From an uncultured Bacteroidales bacterium (GTDB lineage: Bacteria > Bacteroidota > Bacteroidia > Bacteroidales > UBA932), in contig CAMXAU010000017.1 in NCBI GenBank assembly GCA_947179325.1, positions 1 to 59,527 on the forward strand: 59,527 bases of DNA. The letters run 5' to 3'. Below are positions 46,076 to 54,059 of the stretch, in pieces. The stretch's first letter is position 1, and every line of letters begins with the position of its first letter. The notes below the pieces were generated by a model that saw only the letters and a list, made by a program, of their open reading frames with translations, was not told where the DNA came from and did not search any database. The position numbers and the translations under genes are program-made.

Positions 46076-46987
46076 ATGAAGAAAAGAATTGTGACAATAG
46101 CTATAGCAGTCATGTCTGCTGCGGTTTCTGCAGGTGCGCAGAATGAGGCTTTCGGATGGATGTGCCAGGAAAATGATCCTGTGGCCAGTGCCATGGCAGG
46201 TGCATCGCTTGCATCGTCTTCAAACATCGTGTATTCTGCATTCCATAATCCGGCAGCAATCCCTTTTGCTCCGGACAGGCTTGGAGCCGGGGCTTCTTAT
46301 TCAATGACAGGGAACGGTTCCGGCCTTGTCGGTGCAGGTGCCGGGTTCAAGGTTGGGAAGCGCGTCGGGCTGACTGTCGCCGGGAACTATAATATGGGGG
46401 CAGAATATGATGTCTTTGATGAATACGGCAATAGAAACGGCTCTTTCAAGACATCTTCAATGCTGTTTTCAGCCGGTCTTGGTATAAAGATCATAGATAT
46501 GCTGAGCGTTGGGGCGAACTTTAAATATGCTGTAGAAAGGCTTCAGCCTGATGATAATCCGGGCGCGTTTGCGGCAGATGTATATGCGATGTTCAAATGG
46601 AATGTGCTTGGGGTCAGTGCCGGGGTCTCCAATTTAGGTACTGATGTCAGGGACCTGGGCGGAAATAAATTCAGCCTGCCTTCTTCCGGACATGTCGCTG
46701 TGAATTATGCTCAGGATGTGGCTGCAAAGCATTATGTTGAGGCAGAGATAGATGCGGACTGCTATTTCAGCGGCAGGTTTGCCATGGCGCTCGGAGCGCA
46801 ATACGGATTCAACGACATGGTCTTTGTACGTGCAGGCTACCGCTATGGCGGAAAGTCCGTTATCCCGTCATATGCGTCTGCTGGCCTTGGTGTGAAATTC
46901 TTTGGAGTTCACCTGGATGCATCCTATCTGTTTGCTTCGGAGGTCCTGAAGAATGCTTTCAGCGTAGGTCTCAGCTATACTTTCTGA
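46076..46987 (+). CDS. PorV/PorQ-family outer-membrane protein
   Basis: This 303-residue protein has a signal peptide (ending SAGAQ). The PorV/PorQ-like segment 'AMAGASLASSSNIVYSAFHNPAAI' is near residues 38-61, and alternating strands end in SVGLSYTF, as in FadL-type barrels. PorV shuttles type IX cargo from the translocon to the attachment complex. Three bases separate it from the protease that carries a sorting domain, suggesting a dedicated partner. PorQ or another family member cannot be excluded. Confidence 0.8.
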   Translation: MKKRIVTIAIAVMSAAVSAGAQNEAFGWMCQENDPVASAMAGASLASSSNIVYSAFHNPAAIPFAPDRLGAGASYSMTGNGSGLVGAGAGFKVGKRVGLTVAGNYNMGAEYDVFDEYGNRNGSFKTSSMLFSAGLGIKIIDMLSVGANFKYAVERLQPDDNPGAFAADVYAMFKWNVLGVSAGVSNLGTDVRDLGGNKFSLPSSGHVAVNYAQDVAAKHYVEAEIDADCYFSGRFAMALGAQYGFNDMVFVRAGYRYGGKSVIPSYASAGLGVKFFGVHLDASYLFASEVLKNAFSVGLSYTF

Positions 46988-46997
46988 TTTGAGGCGG

Positions 46998-47014
46998 CAA
47001 AAAAGGGACGTTTT
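46998..47014 (+). repeat. Left inverted repeat of candidate invertible segment 2
   Basis: CAAAAAAGGGACGTTTT is the exact reverse complement of 47440-47456. It lies 11 bases after the PorV-like stop codon and directly borders a perfect 16-base palindrome (TGCAGGCATGCCTGCA, 47015-47030). Confidence 0.7.
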
Positions 47015-47111
47015 TGCAGGCATGCCTGCAGAAGGCCCGGAAAGGCCGTCAGGTTACAGATTGAAACAGAAGCGACAGGACAATATGTTGTGTGTGCGAA
47101 ATATTGCAGAA

Positions 47112-47136
47112 AGCCAGTCCTGAAATGGGACTGGCT
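47112..47136 (+). terminator. Perfect hairpin inside segment 2
   Basis: AGCCAGTCC (47112-47120) pairs exactly with GGACTGGCT (47128-47136) across a 7-base loop. There is no T run after it on the plus strand. It may stop read-through from the protease/PorV-like genes into the third susC. Confidence 0.5.
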
Positions 47137-47390
47137 ACCTTGGCTTTGTGCTTATAGTATGTAATTGTATTGAAAAACTAAGAACGTGTTCGGAAGAAAT
47201 AGTGATTTCGAAACCGGTTGATTATTAATGTGTTATTGGGTTGGATTCAAAAAAGTGATATTTTTCTGATTTTTTATTGTTTATGCATGTGGCTGTTGTG
47301 GCGCTTATGAATTGTAATCGTTTTTCTGTAATTTGGCTCCGTTTTTTGGTCAATGCCGCGTGAGGCCTTATAGACAGCAAATTATGGGCG

Positions 47391-47422
47391 TTTGTTTTTA
47401 TTGAAATTATTTAATTTCTTTG
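47391..47422 (+). promoter_or_regulatory. Promoter of candidate invertible segment 2
   Basis: TTTG (47391-47394) and TTTCTTTG (47415-47422) are separated by 20 bases. The intervening sequence, GAAATTATTT-rich, is almost the same as in the promoter of segment 1. It faces the third susC, so this operon is predicted to be on. Confidence 0.68.
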
Positions 47423-47439
47423 TCGATTCAATGATGCAT

Positions 47440-47456
47440 AAAACGTCCCTTTTTTG
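47440..47456 (+). repeat. Right inverted repeat of candidate invertible segment 2
   Basis: AAAACGTCCCTTTTTTG pairs exactly with 46998-47014. Its first nine bases also pair with GGACGTTTT at 47461-47469, so it takes part in a leader hairpin. Confidence 0.7.
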
Positions 47457-47473
47457 ATGCGGACGTTTTTTAT
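47440..47473 (+). terminator. Possible attenuator hairpin in the third susC leader
   Basis: AAAACGTCC (47440-47448) pairs with GGACGTTTT (47461-47469) across a 12-base loop, followed by further T. It lies between the promoter and the susC start, so it could reduce read-through, or simply provide a second half-site for the recombinase. Confidence 0.45.
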
Positions 47474-47547
47474 ATGCCCGGCAGTAGTAGTGTGTTGTAA
47501 GAGATGATAATTCTCAAATATTTATAGTTTAATTAATTTATGTGGTT

Positions 47548-50500
47548 ATGAAAAAAGTTAAGATTTTTTTCACGGCTATGCTGGCTCTTGTGTCTTCTGT
47601 GGCTTTTGCGCAGAATATCACTGTGACAGGAACTGTCATAGACTCATCTAACAATGAGCCTGTTGCATTTGCCGCAATCCAGCTTAAGGGTACAATGACT
47701 GGAGGAGTCTCTGATGGCGAGGGGCATTATTCGGTTACAGTCCCTGCAGATGGTGTACTTGTTTTTTCATCTGTCGGCTATAAGACGGCAGAAGTCAGCG
47801 TGAATGGAAAGTCTGTGCATGATGTAATGCTTGAGCAGGACACTCAGTTCATAGATGAAACTCTTGTTGTCGCATATGGTGTGCAGAAGAAGTCGTCATT
47901 TGTCGGTTCTGCAACCCAGCTGAGCGGCAAGAAGCTTGAGAAGATGCAGGCTACAAATGTCTCGAAATCCCTTGAAGGAGCTGTCGCTGGTCTCCAGACC
48001 TCAAGCTCGACAGGAACTCCGGGATCAAGTGCATCTCTCATTATCAGGGGATTCGGTTCCGTTACCGCAGAGCAGTCTCCATTGCTTGTTGTTGACGGTG
48101 TCCCATATGAAGGAAGCCTGAACTCCATCTCGTCTCATGACATAGAGTCGATTACCGTACTTAAGGATGCTGCGGCGAACTCAATGTATGGAGCCAGGGG
48201 ATCTAACGGTGTAATCATTGTCACAACAAAGGGCGGACAGGCCGGCAAGGTCAAGATTTCATTCAATGCAAAAGTCGGTGTCAACAGCCGTGGCGTGCCT
48301 TCATATGATGTCATAGACAATCCTGCGGAATATTATGAAATGGCATGGGAGTCAATCAGGAACTCTGCATATTATGCTTCAGGCATGAACTATGGACAGG
48401 CAGGTCTCTATGCATCGTCTTCAATGATCTCTGAATATGGACTTTACAATGCCTATAGGGGTGTAGAGAATGCAAGGCTTATTGATCCTGCAACCGGGAA
48501 GATAAACCCGGCCGCAACTGAACTTAAATGGAATGACAGCTGGCTCAAGGACGTGTTCAGGGCCGGCGTGCGCCAGGAGTACGATGTGACTGTTGCCGGA
48601 GGCTCGGACAAGACCAGGGCATATTTCTCTGCGTCATATCTTGATGACCAGGGTATTATCCCGCAGTCTGGATTCTCGCGTGTCTCAGTCAGGGGAAAGG
48701 TTGACCAGCAGATCGGAAAATACATCAAGGCAGGAGTCAATCTCTCATATTCCAATACTGTACAGAAAGTGTACAATGACAGCGAGGATAGCAACTACGC
48801 AAACATGTCGTGGGCAAGCCAGGCGATGCCGTGCATATATCCTATCTATCTGTATGACAATGACGGCAACAGGCAGTATGACGAGAAGGGCGGGGTGCTC
48901 TATGACTGGGGCGAGACCGGGCGTGCCGCTATGGCGTCTTCCAATGCGTATGGCCAGCTGATGACCTCCGACATAGGTGTTACCACTGATAATGTGTCTT
49001 CAAGGGGGTATATTACAGTTGATATACTTAAGGACCTTAAGGCTACAGCCAACGTTGCCTATGACGTGTTCAACAGCAAGGAGAACTATTTCTATTCTCC
49101 GGTCGGAGGTGATGCCAAGGTTGTAAACGGACGCGGATATCAGTATATGAGACGCTATTCGGCGTTGAATACCAACCAGCTGATCCAGTATACCCCGACA
49201 TTCGGTGAGCATTCTCTTGACATAACTCTCGGACATGAGATAAAGAAGGATTCGGACTATACCCTCATGGGGCATATGACTAACTTTGTTGTCTCTGGTG
49301 TCACTGATTTCAGCAATGCGGTAGTATACCAGGACCTGAATTCATATACAGAGGAATATTTCCTCCAGGGTGCTTTTGCAAGGGCAGAGTACAGCTATGC
49401 CGGCAGATATTTCCTCAGTGCCTCTTACCGTATGGACGGCTCTTCGAGGTTTGCACCGGACAAGAGATGGGGAAGTTTCTGGGCTGTCGGAGCGTCATGG
49501 AACGCCAAGAATGAATCTTTCCTGAGGGATGTCAATGAAGTGAATTTCCTTAAGGTAAAGGCCAGCTATGGTACGCAGGGAAATGACAATATCGGCTATA
49601 GCATTGTCTACGAAGACCTGTACAGGATTGACCGTGTGGACGGAGAGGCTGCAATCACAAAGACATTCAGGAAAGCTCCGGATGTTACATGGGAGAAATC
49701 ACGTAATTTCAATGTCGGCTTCGAGTCAAAGTTCTTCGACAGGCTCAATGTGAACGTAGAGTATTTCATCAAGGAGACGAAGGACATGATCTACCTCAGG
49801 CCTCTGGCTCCATCTATGGGTCTTCCTTCAGGACAGCTTGTCAACGACATGGACATGATGAACAGGGGTGTGGAGTTTGAGATCTCAGCTGACCTTATCA
49901 GGACTAAGGATGTCGTGTGGGATTTCTCTGTCAACGGTACTCACTACAGGAACGAGATCACAAAGATGCCTGCGGACAAGTCTGATGACGGATACCAGAC
50001 AGGTCTCTACTGGAGAAAGCTTGGAGGTTCGCTCTATGATTACTATATGTATGAATATGCCGGTGTGGATCCGGAGAACGGACTCCCTATGTTCAACAGG
50101 TACAATGATGACGGTACCGTCACAACTGTCAACGAGACAAGCCAGGCCAGCTATGTGCAGACAGGTAAAAGCCCTATCCCTGCGCTTTACGGAGGATTCT
50201 CGACAGGACTCAGCCTCTATGGCTTTGACATCAGTGCTTCTTTTGCCTACCAGATCGGCGGATGGGTATATGATTCCAACTACGAGTCCCTGATGAGTGC
50301 CGGAAACTTTGGCAGCAACTGGCATAAGGACATATATAACAGGTGGACTCCGCAGAACAGGGATACAGATGTTCCGCGTGTCCAGAACGGAGACCAGCAG
50401 GCTAACTCCACGTCTACAAGGTTCCTGACCAAAGCCTCATACCTCAGCCTGAGAAATGCGACAATCGGCTATACTTTCCCGGAAAAGATGATTGCAAAGG

Positions 50501-50658
50501 CAAAGATGGAAGGATTGAGGCTCTATATAACAGGAGATAACCTGTGGTATATCTCACACAGAAGAGGTCTTGATGTGCGTCAGTCGTTCAAGGGTGATAC
50601 AGGTTTCAAATATTCACCTATCAGGACGGTTTCTTTTGGAGTTACAGTAACATTTTAA
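47548..50658 (+). CDS. SusC/RagA TonB-dependent outer-membrane transporter (third system)
   Basis: This 1036-residue transporter has a signal peptide (ending VAFAQ), a carboxypeptidase-like domain (GTVIDSSNNEPVAFAAIQ), a plug ('LIIRGFGSVTAEQSPLLVVDGV', 'SMYGARGSNGVIIVTTKGG' in pieces) and a barrel ending FGVTVTF. The first 60 residues resemble the other two SusC proteins, but the plug differs, so it belongs to another subgroup. The ATG at 47548 was chosen over a GTG two codons earlier. It starts after candidate invertible segment 2. Confidence 0.97.
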   Translation: MKKVKIFFTAMLALVSSVAFAQNITVTGTVIDSSNNEPVAFAAIQLKGTMTGGVSDGEGHYSVTVPADGVLVFSSVGYKTAEVSVNGKSVHDVMLEQDTQFIDETLVVAYGVQKKSSFVGSATQLSGKKLEKMQATNVSKSLEGAVAGLQTSSSTGTPGSSASLIIRGFGSVTAEQSPLLVVDGVPYEGSLNSISSHDIESITVLKDAAANSMYGARGSNGVIIVTTKGGQAGKVKISFNAKVGVNSRGVPSYDVIDNPAEYYEMAWESIRNSAYYASGMNYGQAGLYASSSMISEYGLYNAYRGVENARLIDPATGKINPAATELKWNDSWLKDVFRAGVRQEYDVTVAGGSDKTRAYFSASYLDDQGIIPQSGFSRVSVRGKVDQQIGKYIKAGVNLSYSNTVQKVYNDSEDSNYANMSWASQAMPCIYPIYLYDNDGNRQYDEKGGVLYDWGETGRAAMASSNAYGQLMTSDIGVTTDNVSSRGYITVDILKDLKATANVAYDVFNSKENYFYSPVGGDAKVVNGRGYQYMRRYSALNTNQLIQYTPTFGEHSLDITLGHEIKKDSDYTLMGHMTNFVVSGVTDFSNAVVYQDLNSYTEEYFLQGAFARAEYSYAGRYFLSASYRMDGSSRFAPDKRWGSFWAVGASWNAKNESFLRDVNEVNFLKVKASYGTQGNDNIGYSIVYEDLYRIDRVDGEAAITKTFRKAPDVTWEKSRNFNVGFESKFFDRLNVNVEYFIKETKDMIYLRPLAPSMGLPSGQLVNDMDMMNRGVEFEISADLIRTKDVVWDFSVNGTHYRNEITKMPADKSDDGYQTGLYWRKLGGSLYDYYMYEYAGVDPENGLPMFNRYNDDGTVTTVNETSQASYVQTGKSPIPALYGGFSTGLSLYGFDISASFAYQIGGWVYDSNYESLMSAGNFGSNWHKDIYNRWTPQNRDTDVPRVQNGDQQANSTSTRFLTKASYLSLRNATIGYTFPEKMIAKAKMEGLRLYITGDNLWYISHRRGLDVRQSFKGDTGFKYSPIRTVSFGVTVTF

Positions 50659-50677
50659 TTAAAGGAGAGTGAAAGCT

Positions 50678-52186
50678 ATGAATAAATTTAAGATATTTCT
50701 GATTTCGGCAATCCTCCTTGTTGCCGCTTCCTGCGACAAGAACTTTGATGTGGACTACACTTACCGCATCACCGGAGAGCAGGCAGCAGAAAAGGTTGAG
50801 CAGGACCCGTCATTCCTGTCCTCTTATGTGTCTGGATTCTATTCCTATATGATCCAGTACAATACTCAGGGCAGTGCAAGTACACAGCATGATGATTTCG
50901 GTTTCCTGAGCATTACCATGATATCAGATTTCATGGGACAGGACATCGCGATGAACGGAACCCAGAACTGGGGACTTTACGACTATATACATGACTATGG
51001 ACAGGAGAACTATTCCCGTCCGTTCATGCTGTGGAACTTCTTCTACACATGGATCGGAAAGGCGAATGAAGTCATTGATTTCTTCCAGCCGGACGAGGAG
51101 CCTTCGAATGCAACCCTGAAAGGATACCTTGGACAGGCTTATGCCATCAGGGCTATGTCATATCTGTATCTGATGCTCTATTTCCAGGATCCGGTAGACG
51201 CAAGCGGTGCTCTCCGTACAGATGCCCCTGCAGTTCCTATAATCTTTGCATCAAGGGATTCGCGCTCTCTTGAAGAGACTGAGGCCAAGGGCGGAAGGAA
51301 TACCTATGCAGACATCATGGAGCATATTGAGGAGAACCTTGCGCTTGCCTTGCCTCTTCTCAACGGATACCAGAGGGCGTCCAAGAATGAGATTGACTAT
51401 TCTGTGGCACAGGGAATAGCTGCAAGGTATTACCTCTTTACCCAGCAGTGGGCAAAGGCGGCTGATGCTGCGAACAAGGCTTATCAGGGATATTCGCTCA
51501 TGAACAAGGAAAGGCTTTATTCCGGATTCATGGACTGCGATGACAATGAGGTGCTCTGGGGATTCAACCATACAACCGAGACAATGACTGCATATGCTTC
51601 GTTCTTCTCGATGATGAGCAACGAGTGCAGCGGATATTCGGGTATAGGTCAGATGATCAAGTGCATCTCGTCTGAGCTTTATGGACAGATTCCTGCCTCT
51701 GACTATAGGAAGGGGCTCTTTAACTCAGCCTCAGGTGATGAGGGCGCTCCTCTTGTCGGAGGGCAGTATCCTTATGCGTCAAGGAAATTCGGATATATGG
51801 CGCAGTGGCTTCAGGACTATATCTTCATGAGGGCGGCAGAGATGATGCTCATTGAGGCTGAGGCGTATGCAAGGCTTGGTCAGCAGACTGATGCACAGTC
51901 TGTACTGGATGTGCTTATGGCACAGCGTGACCCTGCATATTCAAAGACCGCATCTGTCGAGGAGATACTGCTCCAGAGGAGGATCGAGCTGTGGGGAGAG
52001 GGATTCGAGTATTTCGATCTCCGCAGGACCGGAACCGGTGCCGTCAGGGTATATGAGGATTCAAATCATCCTCAGTGGGCGCGTATAGACTATCCTGCAC
52101 ATGCGAAAAACTGGATATTCCAGATTCCGCTCAGGGAGATCCAGAACAATATGTTTATAAGCGAAGACGAACAGAATGAACTATAA
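50678..52186 (+). CDS. SusD/RagB-type surface lipoprotein (third system)
   Basis: This 502-residue lipoprotein (ILLVAASC) has 'WNFFYTWIGKANEVIDFF' and 'GYLGQAYAIRAMSYLYLMLYFQDPV' in the N-terminal TPR-like half, and 'LLQRRIELWGEGFEYFDLRRTG' near the end, the usual SusD pattern. ATG 50678 lies nine bases after an AAGGAGAG sequence, unusual in this phylum, and was preferred over GTG 50669. It is the lid and binding protein of the preceding SusC. Confidence 0.95.
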   Translation: MNKFKIFLISAILLVAASCDKNFDVDYTYRITGEQAAEKVEQDPSFLSSYVSGFYSYMIQYNTQGSASTQHDDFGFLSITMISDFMGQDIAMNGTQNWGLYDYIHDYGQENYSRPFMLWNFFYTWIGKANEVIDFFQPDEEPSNATLKGYLGQAYAIRAMSYLYLMLYFQDPVDASGALRTDAPAVPIIFASRDSRSLEETEAKGGRNTYADIMEHIEENLALALPLLNGYQRASKNEIDYSVAQGIAARYYLFTQQWAKAADAANKAYQGYSLMNKERLYSGFMDCDDNEVLWGFNHTTETMTAYASFFSMMSNECSGYSGIGQMIKCISSELYGQIPASDYRKGLFNSASGDEGAPLVGGQYPYASRKFGYMAQWLQDYIFMRAAEMMLIEAEAYARLGQQTDAQSVLDVLMAQRDPAYSKTASVEEILLQRRIELWGEGFEYFDLRRTGTGAVRVYEDSNHPQWARIDYPAHAKNWIFQIPLREIQNNMFISEDEQNEL

Positions 52187-52202
52187 TTCAATTTGCGATA
52201 CA

Positions 52203-53051
52203 ATGAAAAAGATATCAACATATATTCTTGTGCTTGTGGCTTTCGGCATTGCTGCAATATCTTGCCAGAAAGCACCTTCAAAGGCTGAGGTGGAAGCCGG
52301 GTTCAGCCCTGCAGGTCCGGTTCCTTCTGTCGGGATAGGAAATGCTCCGGACAAGATATCCGCTCTGGATGGCTATGTTACTGTGACAGCAGAAGTCTCA
52401 GGGATTACAGACCAGATGGAGGGACTGTCGCTCTGCTTCCTGTCGTCTACAAATGTCGAGTTCTCCAATGCGCGTCCTGTTGAGGTGGCAGCTGCCAACG
52501 GAACTGTGACGGCAGATGTCCCTGTCTCTGCAGGAAGAAAGAACTATGTTACTGTGAGCATATCATGTGCAGACGGAGTGTCTTATTCCGATGTCATGGA
52601 GATAGACGTGCCTGATGTGCCTTTCTGGGCGAAGGTTTCGGGAACATACACCGGTACTGTTGTCTCTCTTGCATACGGTGATGAATATGTGAGTGTCATT
52701 ACCGTTATCCTGGATGAGAATGACCCTGAGAACAAATGCATTGTGGGCAATCTTGAACCTTATTTTTATTCTGAGGGAAACACCATGGATGAAGGCTACA
52801 ATTTCGTAGAGGCTCAGATTGATAATGAAAATGCGTGCATCATCATACCGAATGGATCTTCATTGAATCTCGGCGGAAGGACATTCCTTGGACTGAATGC
52901 CGCAGATGATGATTCTGCCACAGCCTATGCAGACGGAATCCTGTATCTCACCCCGGATGCAGATGCCCTTGTAAGGCCATACGCATTCTATACTTTATCC
53001 AATGGAGAGCCGGAAGACCTTTATGCAGGAGCAGTATACACCAAGAATTAG
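52203..53051 (+). CDS. Surface lipoprotein of the third SusCD operon, unknown
   Basis: This 282-residue lipoprotein (FGIAAISC) has an Ig-like domain near residues 30-140 ('ALDGYVTVTAEVSG', 'RKNYVTVSISCADGVSYSD'), then a beta domain starting 'PFWAKVSGTYTGTVVSLAYGDEY' and ending with VYTKN. I do not recognise a named family. By position (after SusD) and the lipid anchor it is comparable to SusE/F-type accessory proteins that bind substrate. The start at 52203 gives a proper signal; the longer frame overlaps the end of susD. Confidence 0.78.
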   Translation: MKKISTYILVLVAFGIAAISCQKAPSKAEVEAGFSPAGPVPSVGIGNAPDKISALDGYVTVTAEVSGITDQMEGLSLCFLSSTNVEFSNARPVEVAAANGTVTADVPVSAGRKNYVTVSISCADGVSYSDVMEIDVPDVPFWAKVSGTYTGTVVSLAYGDEYVSVITVILDENDPENKCIVGNLEPYFYSEGNTMDEGYNFVEAQIDNENACIIIPNGSSLNLGGRTFLGLNAADDDSATAYADGILYLTPDADALVRPYAFYTLSNGEPEDLYAGAVYTKN

Positions 53052-53078
53052 TCAGTAGACAATCTGGTTTTGAATGGC

Positions 53079-53119
53079 TTCCCTTGCTGTCCGCGACTTG
53101 TGGACGGCAAGGGAATTTT
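53079..53119 (+). terminator. Strong intrinsic terminator of the third SusCD operon
   Basis: TTCCCTTGCTGTCC (53079-53092) pairs with GGACGGCAAGGGAA (53102-53115), with one unpaired or wobble position, followed by TTTTC. It clearly separates the import operon from the next unit. Confidence 0.8.
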
Positions 53120-53145
53120 CATTCTGAAATTTAAAATGAATTGTA

Positions 53146-53153
53146 TAACTTTG
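53146..53153 (+). promoter_or_regulatory. -7 promoter element of the EEP lipoprotein/two-component unit
   Basis: TAACTTTG is a perfect TAnnTTTG match 29 bases before the start of the EEP-family gene and just after the terminator. It marks a new transcription unit. Confidence 0.65.
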
Positions 53154-53182
53154 CGGACTCAAACAAACAATTTCAAAAGACT

Positions 53183-54058
53183 ATGAAAACCAGAAACTTT
53201 CTTTACGCGCTGCTGGCTCTCGCCCTCTTGGCGTGCGGCTGCCAGAAAGAGACAATCACAGTAATGTCATACAATATCCGTATGGGTGTTGCCAAGGACG
53301 GGGAAAACTCATGGCAGTACCGCTGCCCTGCGACAAAGGCTATGATCGAGGACCAGTCCCCGGATATTTTCGGTGTACAGGAAGCGTATGATTTCCAGGT
53401 CGCATATATCGAGGAGAACTGCCCTGAATATGCCAGCATAGGAGTAGGGCGTGAGGATGGCGTTTCTGCGGGGGAGCATATGTCTATCTTTTACAGGACC
53501 GGGCGCATAGAGCTTCTTGACTGGGGCACATACTGGCTGTCGGAGACTCCGGATGTCCCTTCAATGGGTTGGGATGCCGCCTGCTACAGGACTGCCACAT
53601 GGGCATTTATGCAGTGCAAGGACAGCGGGAGGAAGTTCTATTATGTGAATACTCACCTTGACCATGTAGGACGTGAGGCACAGAAGAATGGGCTGGCGCT
53701 TATCGTGGACAATATTGCCGGCATGAATCCGGAAGGATATCCGATGATACTTACAGGTGATTTCAATGTAAGGTCGACTGACCCGGTCCTCTGCGACCTT
53801 GACAAGGTTATGCTCAGCGCAAGGAAGACTGCAGAGAAGACTGATGACATCGCCTCTTTCAACGGCTGGAAGCAGCCTCTTGAGACAGCAGCCCTCGGAA
53901 GGCATCTCAAAGACGGGAACGATGCCGATAATGCGATAGACTATATCTATTATTCCGGATTTTCCGCATGCCCGGAATTCCAGACGGTTACACAGGGCTA
54001 TGCAGGTGTTCCGCTTATTTCTGACCACTATCCGGTAAAGGCTATACTTGTTTTCTGA
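53183..54058 (+). CDS. Endonuclease/exonuclease/phosphatase-family lipoprotein
   Basis: This 291-residue lipoprotein (LALLACGC) has the EEP fold signature: 'VMSYNIRMG', 'DIFGVQEAYDFQ' (metal-binding Glu), 'YVNTHLDHVGREAQ', 'ILTGDFNVRSTDP' and terminal 'LISDHYPVKAIL'. All catalytic residues seem present. EEP enzymes cleave phosphodiester bonds in nucleic acids, phospholipids or inositol phosphates. The sequence does not tell which, but the lipid anchor indicates an extracytoplasmic substrate. It is co-transcribed with a two-component system (one-base gap). Confidence 0.9.
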   Translation: MKTRNFLYALLALALLACGCQKETITVMSYNIRMGVAKDGENSWQYRCPATKAMIEDQSPDIFGVQEAYDFQVAYIEENCPEYASIGVGREDGVSAGEHMSIFYRTGRIELLDWGTYWLSETPDVPSMGWDAACYRTATWAFMQCKDSGRKFYYVNTHLDHVGREAQKNGLALIVDNIAGMNPEGYPMILTGDFNVRSTDPVLCDLDKVMLSARKTAEKTDDIASFNGWKQPLETAALGRHLKDGNDADNAIDYIYYSGFSACPEFQTVTQGYAGVPLISDHYPVKAILVF

Positions 54059-54059
54059 T

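Larger units (their letters stand above)
46998..47456. other. Candidate invertible promoter segment 2 (no own recombinase)
   Basis: Exact 17-base inverted arms enclose 425 non-coding bases. A promoter at the right edge (47391-47422) faces the third susC. The promoter sequence, the 22-base distance from its last G to the C of ACG in the repeat, and the A-rich start of the repeat all match segment 1. If reversed, transcription would run leftward, antisense to the PorV-like gene, and susC would be off. The 560-base gap holds no gene. Confidence 0.65.
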
